Of a DNA stretch of 64,000 bases, positions 56,635 through 64,000 are shown piece after piece. Below the pieces are notes generated by a model. It saw nothing but the letters and a program-made list of their open reading frames with translations, did not search any database and had not been told where the DNA came from. Where the stretch lies: the NCBI RefSeq assembly GCF_900176515.1, contig NZ_FWXV01000001.1:124001-188000 (forward strand). Reading direction: 5' to 3'. Within the stretch, counting starts at the first letter, position 1; the number at the start of each line of letters is the position of its first letter. Source of the stretch: Kibdelosporangium aridum (lineage in GTDB: Bacteria > Actinomycetota > Actinomycetes > Mycobacteriales > Pseudonocardiaceae). The position numbers and the translations under genes were made by a program.

Positions 56635-57456
56635 GTGATCATCGCATGCTGGCAGGCCACCCCGCACCGAGGCCAGCGGGCGGCACCACTCGACCGGATC
56701 GCCCGGGTCGCCGAGCGCGCCGCGGCTGCCGGTGCCGACCTCCTGGTGACGCCTGAGCTGTCCACTACGGGGTACCAGTCGACTCCTGCCGAGACGGTGA
56801 GCGGTGCCGAGCCACTGGACGGTCCGATCAACCAGGCGATGGCCGACATCGCTGCACGCGCGGGCATCGCCATTGTCTACGGCTGGCCGGAACGCACCCC
56901 TGCCGGTCTGCACAACTCCGTTCAGCTCGTCGACGCCACGGGACGGTCCCTCGCGGTTTACCGCAAAACACACCTTTATGGCGCGATGGAACACGCGGTG
57001 TTCGTTCCGGGCAACCAGGCCGTGGTGCAGGCCAAGATCGGCGACTTGGTCGTCGGCTTGCTGGTGTGTTTCGACGTGGAATTCCCCGAAACAGTGCGGG
57101 CGCACGCGCTGTCCGGCACCGATCTGCTGGTCGTGCCGACCGCGCTGGAAAGCCCGTGGGAATTCGTGGCCCGAGCGGTGGTGCCGGTCCGCGCCTTTGA
57201 AAGCCAGCTCTACGTCTGTTACGCGAACTGGGTCGGCCGGGATGGCCAGCGCCATTTCTGCGGGATGAGCCAGATCGCTTGGCCCGATGGCACGAGCGAG
57301 CAGGCGTCCCCCGTCGAGGACCAGTTGCTGGTGGTCAATGTGGACCGCGAAACCTTGCACGCGGCTCGTGCCGCCACTCCTTATCTGCGGGATCGCCGGC
57401 CAGGCCTGTACGGGCGGCTGCTCGGTCCCACGACCGATCGAGAGGTTGCTCTGTGA
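56635..57456 (+). CDS. Nitrilase-superfamily amidase (guanidino- or amino-acyl amide hydrolase)
   Basis: This 273-residue carbon-nitrogen hydrolase has the catalytic triad Glu41 (TPELSTTGY), Lys111 (YRKTHLYG) and Cys145 (LVCFDVEFPE). The GTG start follows AGGAGGGCG. It overlaps the monooxygenase gene by GTGA, which indicates a joint pathway: the monooxygenase makes an amide from a basic amino acid and this enzyme hydrolyses it to the free acid and ammonia. In azalomycin-type clusters the pair gives 4-guanidinobutyrate from arginine. Lysine giving 5-aminovalerate is an alternative. Confidence 0.85.
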   Translation: MIIACWQATPHRGQRAAPLDRIARVAERAAAAGADLLVTPELSTTGYQSTPAETVSGAEPLDGPINQAMADIAARAGIAIVYGWPERTPAGLHNSVQLVDATGRSLAVYRKTHLYGAMEHAVFVPGNQAVVQAKIGDLVVGLLVCFDVEFPETVRAHALSGTDLLVVPTALESPWEFVARAVVPVRAFESQLYVCYANWVGRDGQRHFCGMSQIAWPDGTSEQASPVEDQLLVVNVDRETLHAARAATPYLRDRRPGLYGRLLGPTTDREVAL

Positions 57457-59108
57457 CCGCGGCCAGCGTGAACCGGGTGACGATGCTCATCCCGGACTTT
57501 CCTTTCGCCTACGACGAATGGTTACGGCACCCGGCCGGACTCGGTGCGGTGCCGGAGTACCGGCACGGAACCCCGGTCGCCGTGATCGGCGGCGGGATGT
57601 CCGGCATGACCGCCGCGTACGAGCTGATGCGGCTCGGCTTGAGGCCCGTTGTGTACGAGGCGGAACAGCTCGGCGGCCGGATGCGTTCGGTGCCGTTCCC
57701 GGAGAACCCGGACTACGTCGCGGAGATGGGAGCCATGCGCTTCCCCGCGGCGGCAACGACTTTGTTCCACTATATCGACACGCTCGGCCTGGACACACGC
57801 CCGTTCCCCAACCCGATGGCGGCCTGCACGCCCGCCACGCTGGTGAACCTCGAGGGTCGTTCGCACTGGGCCCGGTCCGGCGCGGATCTGCCCGACGAGT
57901 TCCAGGAAGTGGCTGACGCGTGGGCGAAGGCGCTGCAGGACCGCGCCGAGCTGTTCACCATGCAGGACGCCATCCGGCAGCGGGACATCCCGACGCTCAA
58001 GGCAGTCTGGAACCAGCTGGTCAGGCAGTACGACGACCAGTCCTTCTACGGGTTCCTGGCGACCTCGCCCGCTTTCGCGTCGTTCCGGCACCGCGAGATC
58101 TTCGGCCAGGTCGGGTTCGGAACCGGTGGCTGGGACACGGATTTCCCGAACTCGATCGTGGAGATCCTGCGCGTGGTCTACACCGACGCCGACGACGAGC
58201 AGATGATCATTGTCGGCGGGTCGCAGCAGTTGCCGAACGGCCTGTGGACGCACCGGCCCGACTCGATCGCACACTGGCCGGCAGGCACCTCGCTGTCGGA
58301 TCTGCATGGGGGACAACCGAAACCCGCTGCCGTACGAATCCGCCGCGAAGCCGACGGCTACGCGATCGAGGACGCGAACGGCCACGTACAGCGTTACCCG
58401 GCGGTGGTGTTCAGCCCGCACGTCTGGGCGCTACTCAACCACGTGGACAGCGACCCGGACCTGTTGCCGCAGGAACTGTGGACCGCGGTGGAACGCACGC
58501 ACTACATGGGTTCGTCGAAGTTGTTCGTGCTCACCGACCGGCCGTTCTGGCTGGACGCGGACCCGTCAACCGGCAGGCGCACCATGGGCATGACCCTCAC
58601 CGACCGGATGCCGCGCAGCGTCTACCTGTTCGACTCCGGCCCGGACGAGCCCGGCGTGATGTGCCTGTCCTACACGTGGAACGACGACTCGCTGAAGTTC
58701 GCGACCCTGTCGGCCGAGCAGCGGCTGGAGCTACTGCTGTCCAAACTGGACAAGATATACCCCGACGTGGACATCCGCTCGCACATCATCAGCGCGCCGC
58801 TGACCATCACGTGGGAGACCGAGCCGAGGTTCATGGGCGCGTTCAAGTCCAACCTGCCCGGCCACTACCGCTACCAGCGCAGGCTGTTCAGCCACTTCAT
58901 GCAGGGCGGTCTGGCCGAGCGGCACCGCGGGTTCTTCCTTTGCGGCGACGACATCTCGTGGACCGCCGGGTTCGCCGAGGGCGCCGTGACCACCGCACTG
59001 AACGCGGTGTGGGGCGTGGTCGACCACCTGGGTGGCCGGACGCATCCGGACAACCCCGGCCCTGGCGACGTCTTCCACGAGATCGCCCCGGTCGAACTGG
59101 GCGAGTGA
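57453..59108 (+). CDS. FAD-dependent amino-acid 2-monooxygenase (Arg/Lys/Trp type)
   Basis: The 551-residue flavin monoamine oxidase-fold protein has AVIGGGMSGMTAAYELM near residue 45, VVYEAEQLGGRMRS, AEMGAMRFP, and a C-terminal GDDISWTAGFAEGAV block. This branch decarboxylates and oxygenates amino acids to amides (arginine, lysine or tryptophan 2-monooxygenase). Together with the coupled amidase and the acyl-CoA ligase it fits starter-unit supply for the PKS. Codon 24 is TTA (57522-57524). Substrate choice cannot be read from the sequence; arginine is favoured by the known guanidino-polyketide clusters. Confidence 0.85.
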   Translation: MTAASVNRVTMLIPDFPFAYDEWLRHPAGLGAVPEYRHGTPVAVIGGGMSGMTAAYELMRLGLRPVVYEAEQLGGRMRSVPFPENPDYVAEMGAMRFPAAATTLFHYIDTLGLDTRPFPNPMAACTPATLVNLEGRSHWARSGADLPDEFQEVADAWAKALQDRAELFTMQDAIRQRDIPTLKAVWNQLVRQYDDQSFYGFLATSPAFASFRHREIFGQVGFGTGGWDTDFPNSIVEILRVVYTDADDEQMIIVGGSQQLPNGLWTHRPDSIAHWPAGTSLSDLHGGQPKPAAVRIRREADGYAIEDANGHVQRYPAVVFSPHVWALLNHVDSDPDLLPQELWTAVERTHYMGSSKLFVLTDRPFWLDADPSTGRRTMGMTLTDRMPRSVYLFDSGPDEPGVMCLSYTWNDDSLKFATLSAEQRLELLLSKLDKIYPDVDIRSHIISAPLTITWETEPRFMGAFKSNLPGHYRYQRRLFSHFMQGGLAERHRGFFLCGDDISWTAGFAEGAVTTALNAVWGVVDHLGGRTHPDNPGPGDVFHEIAPVELGE

Positions 59109-59139
59109 GCCTGGACCGACCGGTTCTTTGGAAGTAAAC

Positions 59140-59171
59140 AAAAGGGTCGCCGCGCTCGCGGCGACCCTTTT
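59140..59171. terminator. Bidirectional hairpin between the monooxygenase and FAAL-2 genes
   Basis: AAAAGGGTCGCCGC (59140-59153) is perfectly complementary to 59158-59171, with a four-base loop. A and T tracts flank the 14-bp stem, so it can terminate transcripts from both convergent genes. Confidence 0.92.
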
Positions 59172-59182
59172 GTACTGCTGCG

Positions 59183-60814
59183 TCAGACGGCTGCGGCGGC
59201 CAAGCGCCGGGAAGCCAAGGCACGCTGCCACTTCCCACTCGTCGTGCGGGTGATCCACCGGGGCCTGACCACGCGCACGCTCACCTGATCCAGATTCAAT
59301 TCGCTCAAAAGCAGGCGCTCTGCCTCGGCACGCACGTGCTCGGTGTGTGCGTCACCAGCTTCGATGATCACGCCGACCTGTGCCCGGTCCGGGAAGGCCA
59401 CGCAACGACGCTGGTAAACACCGGGAATGTCCCGGACAACGGATTCGATGTCGTCGGGGAAGAAGTGCCGGTCAGCGGTCACGATCACCTCTTCGGTCCG
59501 GCCGAGCACGAAGAGATCCCCTTCGAGCTGGAAACCGAGGTCGCCCGTGCTGAGCCAAGGACCGTCGAAGGCGTTGATCTCCGGAGCGCGGTAGTAGCCA
59601 GTTGTCACGGGCGGGCCGGAGATCTGTATCTGCCCGACTTCACCCGGCCCGCACGGCAGACCGAGCGAGTCGACCAGCCGGATGTCGATGCCGTGCACGG
59701 CTTTGCCGACTGCGACGACTGTCTTGGCTGAGGGGTGGAGTTCGGGTACGACGCGGACAAGGCTGCTGCGGCCGAGTTGACTCCGGTCGATGGTCACGGT
59801 TCGCGGCACGCTGCCCGGCTCGGGATAGGCAACCGACAGAGTCGCCTCGGCCATGCCGTACACCGGGAACATCACGTTGTCGCGGACTCCGCAGGGCGCA
59901 AGGGTCTCAGTGAACCGCTGGATGGTCGCCGCGCTGATCGGCTCGGCGCCGTTGTAGGCCAGCCGCCAGTTCGAGAGGTCCAGTGTGCGTAACAGGTCGG
60001 GTTTCACCGCGTCGAGCAGGAACTCGTAGATGAAGTTCGGGCTGGCGAACGCCGTCCCCCTGACCTCGGCGAAGTACTGCAGAAGCTGCGCGGGCCTGCG
60101 CAGGAACGCGGTGGGGCTGAACAGGTGTACGTCACACCCGTTGAGGAAGAACGACATCAGCGAGATCAAGCCCATGTCGTGGTACGTCGGCACCCACTGG
60201 ACCAGCTTGTCCTCGGTGGACAAATCGCCGCTGACCACGCACGCGAGCAGCCCGGCGATCATGTTCCGGTGCGGCAGCATCACGCCTTTCGGGGTGTCCG
60301 TGCTGCCGGACGTGAACTGCACGACCGCGAGGTCGTCCTCGAACACTGCCGGCAGCCGCCATGCCGCGCCAGGCATGGACACGCCGGCATCCACAACAGA
60401 CAGCGAAGGCAGGATGTCGAGCAGTTCCTGGCCGATCGCCGCGTAACTCGGGTCCAGTACGACCTTCCGGATGTCGGCGTCGGTGATCAGCGCCGCGAGC
60501 CGCTGCGCGGCAGAAGCGGCTGCGCCGAAACCCACGGCCACCGGCAGGACGCTCACCGCCGCGCCGATCCGCCACAGTCCGTACAGGGTGGTGAACACCT
60601 GTGGACCGGCCGGGACCACCACCCCTACGAGGTCGCCGGGGCGGATGCCCGCGTCGAGAAACGCGTGTGCCGCGCCGACCGAGGCCCGATCCAACTCCGC
60701 GGCGGTCAACGCGGCTCCCGTGTCGGGGAATCGCGCGACGCAATCGGGCGAACGACTGGCCAGATTGGTCAGGCAGGTGCCGAGTGTCGCACCGTCCAGC
60801 ATGGCTTGTGGCAT
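59183..60814 (-). CDS. Fatty acyl-AMP ligase FAAL-2
   Basis: This 543-residue paralogue of FAAL-1 has VQFTSGSTDTPKGVMLPH, VPTYHDMGLISLM, GMAEATLSVAYP, LSTGDLGF and a C-terminal TTSGKWQRAL. The two share long blocks by eye, so duplication within the cluster is likely. GGAAGG supports the ATG at 60814. It is monocistronic and divergent from the carboxylase gene. Two FAALs suggest two separate acyl loading steps, for example chain feeding and N-acylation; which is which is unknown. Confidence 0.88.
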   Translation of the reverse strand: MPQAMLDGATLGTCLTNLASRSPDCVARFPDTGAALTAAELDRASVGAAHAFLDAGIRPGDLVGVVVPAGPQVFTTLYGLWRIGAAVSVLPVAVGFGAAASAAQRLAALITDADIRKVVLDPSYAAIGQELLDILPSLSVVDAGVSMPGAAWRLPAVFEDDLAVVQFTSGSTDTPKGVMLPHRNMIAGLLACVVSGDLSTEDKLVQWVPTYHDMGLISLMSFFLNGCDVHLFSPTAFLRRPAQLLQYFAEVRGTAFASPNFIYEFLLDAVKPDLLRTLDLSNWRLAYNGAEPISAATIQRFTETLAPCGVRDNVMFPVYGMAEATLSVAYPEPGSVPRTVTIDRSQLGRSSLVRVVPELHPSAKTVVAVGKAVHGIDIRLVDSLGLPCGPGEVGQIQISGPPVTTGYYRAPEINAFDGPWLSTGDLGFQLEGDLFVLGRTEEVIVTADRHFFPDDIESVVRDIPGVYQRRCVAFPDRAQVGVIIEAGDAHTEHVRAEAERLLLSELNLDQVSVRVVRPRWITRTTSGKWQRALASRRLAAAAV

Positions 60815-61173
60815 GTGTGCTGAGCCTTCCGTGTCCTGGCAGGCCGCATGGGAAGGACACAACCGTTTCCTGCAACCGCCGACACTGGCGATGGGTGCAC
60901 AGTCGCGTGGAATTTCCCCGGCCGTTGCCCGGCGTGTTAAATCAGTCTGCGCAGACTTTTGCGTCTACCGGGAGCGTCGCCCCGGCACGGGTGGCTGGCA
61001 ACCCTAGTCCGGCTCTGCCGACCTGGTCGGGGGCGGTGCGATAGGGGTTCACTGGTGGTATTTAGGGGCTTATCGCGCGCGTGGGTGTCAGTAGCGTGCG
61101 GCCAGGGGGAAATATCCGGCTAAACACCTGCTGATCAGCATTGCCGGTTGCCAATGCGAGGGAGAGGTTGCGA
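60815..61173. promoter_or_regulatory. Divergent control region with paired TAGGGG motifs
   Basis: TAGGGGTT at 61042-61049 and TAGGGG at 61063-61068 are direct repeats exactly 21 bp apart, two helical turns. CAACCCTAG occurs near 61000 in the opposite sense. The region separates FAAL-2 from the carboxylase gene and contains no supported gene. The spacing suggests co-operative binding of one regulator, plausibly the LAL protein. Confidence 0.5.
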
Positions 61174-62769
61174 ATGACTGGGAAACTATCGTCGGAAAGC
61201 CCGGTTCGCAAATCCACCACCGCGGACCATCTGGCCGACCTTTCGCTGCGGCGGGACGAGATACAGACCGCCGAGAAACGAGCACTGGACCGCCAGCACG
61301 CCAAGAGCAAGCTGACCGCCCGGGAGCGGATCGAGCTGCTCGTCGACCCCGGCTCGTTCGTCGAGATCGACGCGTTCGTCCGGCACCGCTGCAACGACTT
61401 CGGCATGGAGGACAACCGCCCGTACGGCGACGGCGCGGTGACTGGCTTCGCCACGGTTGACGGCCGCAGGGTGTGCTTGTACGCGCATGACTTCACTGTG
61501 CTGGGCGGCAGCATGGGCGTCGCGCATGGCGAGAAGGTGCTCAAGGCCATCGACATGGCGATGAAGGTCGGCTGTCCGATGATCACCATCAACGACTCGG
61601 CGGGTGCGCGGATCCAGGAGGGCGTCGACGCCCTGGGCTACTACGCCACGCTGGCCCGCCGGGTGGTCCGAGCCTCCGGCGTCATCCCGCAGCTCTCGCT
61701 GATCGTCGGTCCCTGTGCGGGCGGCGCCGCCTACGTTCCCTCGCTCGGCGACTTCGTGGCGATGGCTGACGAGATCTCGTACATGTTCGTCACGGGCCCG
61801 GATGTGGTGCACACGGTGACGGGGGAGCGCACGACTTTCGAGGAGCTGGGTGGTCCCGAAGTCAGCATGGAGACCGGCAACGTGCACTTCGTCGGCGCGG
61901 ACGAGCAGGACGCCGCCTCGTGGCTCAAGACGTTGCTCGGGCACCTGCCGGACAACAACATGTCGCATCCGCCCGTGTACGACAGCGACTTCTCGCCGGA
62001 GATCACGCAGTCCGACCTCGACCTGGACACGCTGATTCCGGACTCGCTCAACATGAGCTACGACATATTCGACGTGATCGGCAGGGTCGTCGACGACGGC
62101 GAGTTCCTGGAGACGCAGGCCGGCTTCGCGCGCAACGTCGTGTGCGGAATGGGCCGGGTCCAGGGGCACACCGTCGGCGTGGTGGCCAACAACCCGAGGT
62201 TCCTCGCCGGCGCCTTGGACATCGACGCCTCCGAGAAGGCCTCGAGATTCGTGCGCTTCTGCGACGCCTTCAACATCCCGATCCTGACCTTCGTCGACGT
62301 GCCTGGCTACCTGCCGGGTCTTGACCAGGAGCGGCGGGGGATCCTGCGGCGCGGCAGCAAGATGCTGTACGCCTACTCCGAGTCGACCGTGCCGAAGGTG
62401 ACGGTCGTGCTGCGCAAGGCGTACGGCGGCGGGTACGCGGTGATGGGTTCCAAGCACCTCGGCGCGGACGTCAACTTCGCCTGGCCTACCGCTGAAGTCG
62501 CGGTCATGGGCGCGGTCGGCGCGGTCCAGGTGCTGAACAAGCGCAAGCTGGCGGAATTGGGCGAGACCGAGCGTGCCGAAGCGACCGAGAAGCTGACCGC
62601 CGAGTACGAGCAGAACTTCAGCAATCCCTATTTCGCGGCCGAACGCGGATACATCGACGCGGTGATCCAGCCTTCGCAGACGCGGCTGCTGGTGGCGAGC
62701 GCGCTGGCGATGCTGCGCGACAAGCAAGAAAGCCTGCCCGCCAAGAAGCACGGCAACATCCCGCTGTGA
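61174..62769 (+). CDS. Acyl-CoA carboxylase beta (carboxyltransferase) subunit
   Basis: The 531-residue protein belongs to the PccB/AccD family. It has KLTARERIELLVDPGSF, GGSMGVAHGEKVLKA, DSAGARIQEGV, a GPCAGGAAYVPS oxyanion site and KAYGGGYAVMGSKHLGAD near the C-terminus. It transfers carboxyl groups from biotin to acetyl-CoA or propionyl-CoA. Its place beside the PKS genes suggests supply of malonyl- or methylmalonyl-CoA, the latter fitting the PKS2 AT. The biotinylated alpha subunit is not in the window. GAGGGAGAGG precedes the ATG. Confidence 0.92.
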   Translation: MTGKLSSESPVRKSTTADHLADLSLRRDEIQTAEKRALDRQHAKSKLTARERIELLVDPGSFVEIDAFVRHRCNDFGMEDNRPYGDGAVTGFATVDGRRVCLYAHDFTVLGGSMGVAHGEKVLKAIDMAMKVGCPMITINDSAGARIQEGVDALGYYATLARRVVRASGVIPQLSLIVGPCAGGAAYVPSLGDFVAMADEISYMFVTGPDVVHTVTGERTTFEELGGPEVSMETGNVHFVGADEQDAASWLKTLLGHLPDNNMSHPPVYDSDFSPEITQSDLDLDTLIPDSLNMSYDIFDVIGRVVDDGEFLETQAGFARNVVCGMGRVQGHTVGVVANNPRFLAGALDIDASEKASRFVRFCDAFNIPILTFVDVPGYLPGLDQERRGILRRGSKMLYAYSESTVPKVTVVLRKAYGGGYAVMGSKHLGADVNFAWPTAEVAVMGAVGAVQVLNKRKLAELGETERAEATEKLTAEYEQNFSNPYFAAERGYIDAVIQPSQTRLLVASALAMLRDKQESLPAKKHGNIPL

Positions 62770-62812
62770 ACCGCCGGACGCGATCGAACAGACACGAAGA
62801 GGAGAAAATCCG

Positions 62813-64000
62813 ATGCGACGGCGATTACGACTTTTGACAGTGCTGATCGTCCTCAGCCTGTTGTCGGTGCCCCCAGCGGCGGGCGCGGTCAGCACACAGG
62901 CTGTAGATGGGCTGAAACTGCCGGTGCGGATAGTGGTCGACAAATGGGGCGTGCCGCACATCTACGCGAGCAACACCGCGGATCTGTTCTTCGCACAAGG
63001 CTTCAACGCCGCGCGCGACCGGATCTTCCAGATCGATCTGTGGCGCCGCAAGGGACTTGGCCAGCTGTCCGAAGTGTTCGGCGAGTCGTTCGTCGAGCAG
63101 GACCGGGCCGCAAGGCTGATGCTGTACCGCGGGGACATGACCCGGGAGTGGAACTCCTACGGGCCGGAGGGCAAACTAGCGGCGACCAGATTCGCCGAGG
63201 GCGTCAACTCCTATGTGGACTACCTGAGGGCCAACCCGGCGGCCATGCCTGAGGAGTTCAAGAAGTTCTCCTACCAGCCAGCCAAGTGGGCGCCGGAAGA
63301 CGTGGTACGCATCCGTGCGCACGGGCTGAGCCAGAACCTCACCAGCGAGGTGTCCAGGGCCAAGATCGCCTGCGTCGGCGGGATCGACGCCGACCGGTTC
63401 CGGGCCGACCTGCAGCCCGCGCACAAGCCCGCGGTCCCGGCCGGACTGGACCCCTGCTCGTTGCCCGCCGACGTGCTGGCGACCTTCAGCCTGGCCACGG
63501 GCGGTCTCGCCGGAGAGTCCGAGTCCCTGGCGGGCAAGCAAGAAGGCAGCAACGCCTGGGCTCTCGCCGCGAACAGGACCACCACCGGCAGGCCGATCCT
63601 GGCCAACGACCCGCACCGGGCACTGGCCGCGCCTTCCCTGCGGTACATGGCTCACCTGAACGCGCCAGGTGTGGACGTCATCGGCGCCGGTGAGCCGTTC
63701 GCGCCTGGAATCGCCATCGGGCACAACGAAGTGTCGGCGTTCGGGCTGACCATTTCGGCGATGGACCAGGAAGATCTCTACGTCTACGAACTCGACCCGG
63801 CGAACCCGGGCCGGTACAAGTACGGCACCGGCTGGGAGAACCTGACGACCGTGACCGAGCAGGTCCCGGTAGCGGGTGGTGGCACAAGGGCGGTGCAGCT
63901 GCAGTTCACGCGGCACGGCCCGGTGATCAAAGTGGACACTGCCGCCAACCGTGCCTACGCGGTCCGTGCGGGGTGGCTGCAGCCGGGCATGTCGCCGTAC
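62813..64000 (+). CDS. Secreted penicillin-acylase-family (S45 Ntn) hydrolase, 5' part
   Basis: The gene is cut by the window end; 396 codons are visible. The N-terminus is a Sec-type signal (MRRRLRLL, then a hydrophobic stretch ending PPAAGA). WGVPHIYASNTADLFFAQGF and DRIFQIDLWRRKGLGQLSE mark the alpha chain. QEGSNAWALAANRT near residue 245 holds the SNAW motif whose Ser becomes the catalytic N-terminus of the beta chain after self-cleavage. The family removes N-acyl groups from beta-lactams, lipopeptides and acyl-homoserine lactones. AGAGGAG precedes the ATG and codon 5 is TTA. It may deacylate the exported product, which is inference. Confidence 0.88.
   Translation, partial: MRRRLRLLTVLIVLSLLSVPPAAGAVSTQAVDGLKLPVRIVVDKWGVPHIYASNTADLFFAQGFNAARDRIFQIDLWRRKGLGQLSEVFGESFVEQDRAARLMLYRGDMTREWNSYGPEGKLAATRFAEGVNSYVDYLRANPAAMPEEFKKFSYQPAKWAPEDVVRIRAHGLSQNLTSEVSRAKIACVGGIDADRFRADLQPAHKPAVPAGLDPCSLPADVLATFSLATGGLAGESESLAGKQEGSNAWALAANRTTTGRPILANDPHRALAAPSLRYMAHLNAPGVDVIGAGEPFAPGIAIGHNEVSAFGLTISAMDQEDLYVYELDPANPGRYKYGTGWENLTTVTEQVPVAGGGTRAVQLQFTRHGPVIKVDTAANRAYAVRAGWLQPGMSPY

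Noticed and set aside
57453..59108. Ordinary monoamine oxidase or phytoene-desaturase-like enzyme
   Set aside because: Overlap with a nitrilase-type amidase and the C-terminal GDDISWTAGFAEGAV block fit amino-acid 2-monooxygenases better; tryptophan as substrate stays possible but the PKS context favours a basic amino acid.
1..64000. CRISPR arrays, tRNA or rRNA genes, phage integrase or transposase genes
   Set aside because: None could be recognised on either strand; repeats seen are the two 156-bp arms and short local motifs only.

Overview
The DNA is very GC-rich, with GTG starts, ATGA/GTGA gene overlaps and few TTA codons. It carries two modular type I PKS genes, a LAL-type LuxR regulator, a DUF222/HNH repeat gene and a UdgX gene. 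This points to a filamentous actinomycete. A member of the Pseudonocardiales is my best guess, but the window contains no rRNA or other marker that would prove it.

Layout. (1) 1-5,400 is general chromosome: a decayed DUF222/HNH gene between two 156-bp inverted arms that are themselves palindromic, a coupled lipoprotein / 28-residue peptide / duplicated membrane protein set below a UdgX-type uracil-DNA glycosylase, a START-like protein, a four-helix membrane protein, a RibD/DHFR-like reductase, and the broken tail of a beta-helix protein. (2) 5,478-8,512: MFS transporter, SDR, muconolactone-isomerase-like protein and methyltransferase, closed by a hairpin. (3) 8,744-18,626: a tight operon that looks like an undescribed carrier-protein pathway without an NRPS. 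It encodes a Glu/Leu-dehydrogenase-like enzyme, PurB-like lyase, JAMM protein, FmdE-like protein with a His-rich tail, compact adenylating enzyme, aldehyde-dehydrogenase-type reductase, KAS III-like protein without the Cys-His-Asn triad, D-amino-acid-oxidase-like enzyme, amino acid:carrier-protein ligase and carrier protein. A TrmO-like gene lies antisense inside it and a VioB-type ferritin-like protein converges on its end. (4) 20,051-25,788: TetX-like flavoprotein with TetR and a tandem operator, a MarR gene, a Tat-exported multicopper oxidase, and a LysR gene.

(5) 25,785-64,000 is one polyketide cluster, cut by the right edge. A ten-gene, mostly overlapping minus-strand operon (P450, KAS III, ACP, KAS II, FAAL, acyl-ACP desaturase, hotdog thioesterase, second ACP, mycolic-acid-type methyltransferase, second desaturase) could build, desaturate and methylate or cyclopropanate a dedicated acyl-ACP. 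Divergent from it are PKS1 (AT-KR(inactive)-ACP loading, then two KS-AT-KR-ACP modules, all ATs malonyl-type) and PKS2 (KS-AT-DH-KR-ACP-TE, methylmalonyl-type AT). Next come an acyl-CoA ligase, a LAL regulator, a nitrilase-type amidase coupled to an amino-acid 2-monooxygenase, a second FAAL, an acyl-CoA carboxylase beta subunit and a secreted penicillin-acylase-type hydrolase.

The monooxygenase, amidase and ligase match the known route from a basic amino acid (arginine or lysine) to an omega-guanidino or omega-amino acyl-CoA starter. I infer that this starter primes the PKS, that a FAAL-activated fatty acyl group may cap the amine, and that the exported acylase may remove the cap (a prodrug scheme). 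TAGGGG-type motifs in four intergenic regions may be LAL operators. TTA codons in the LAL, monooxygenase and acylase genes suggest bldA-type translational control.
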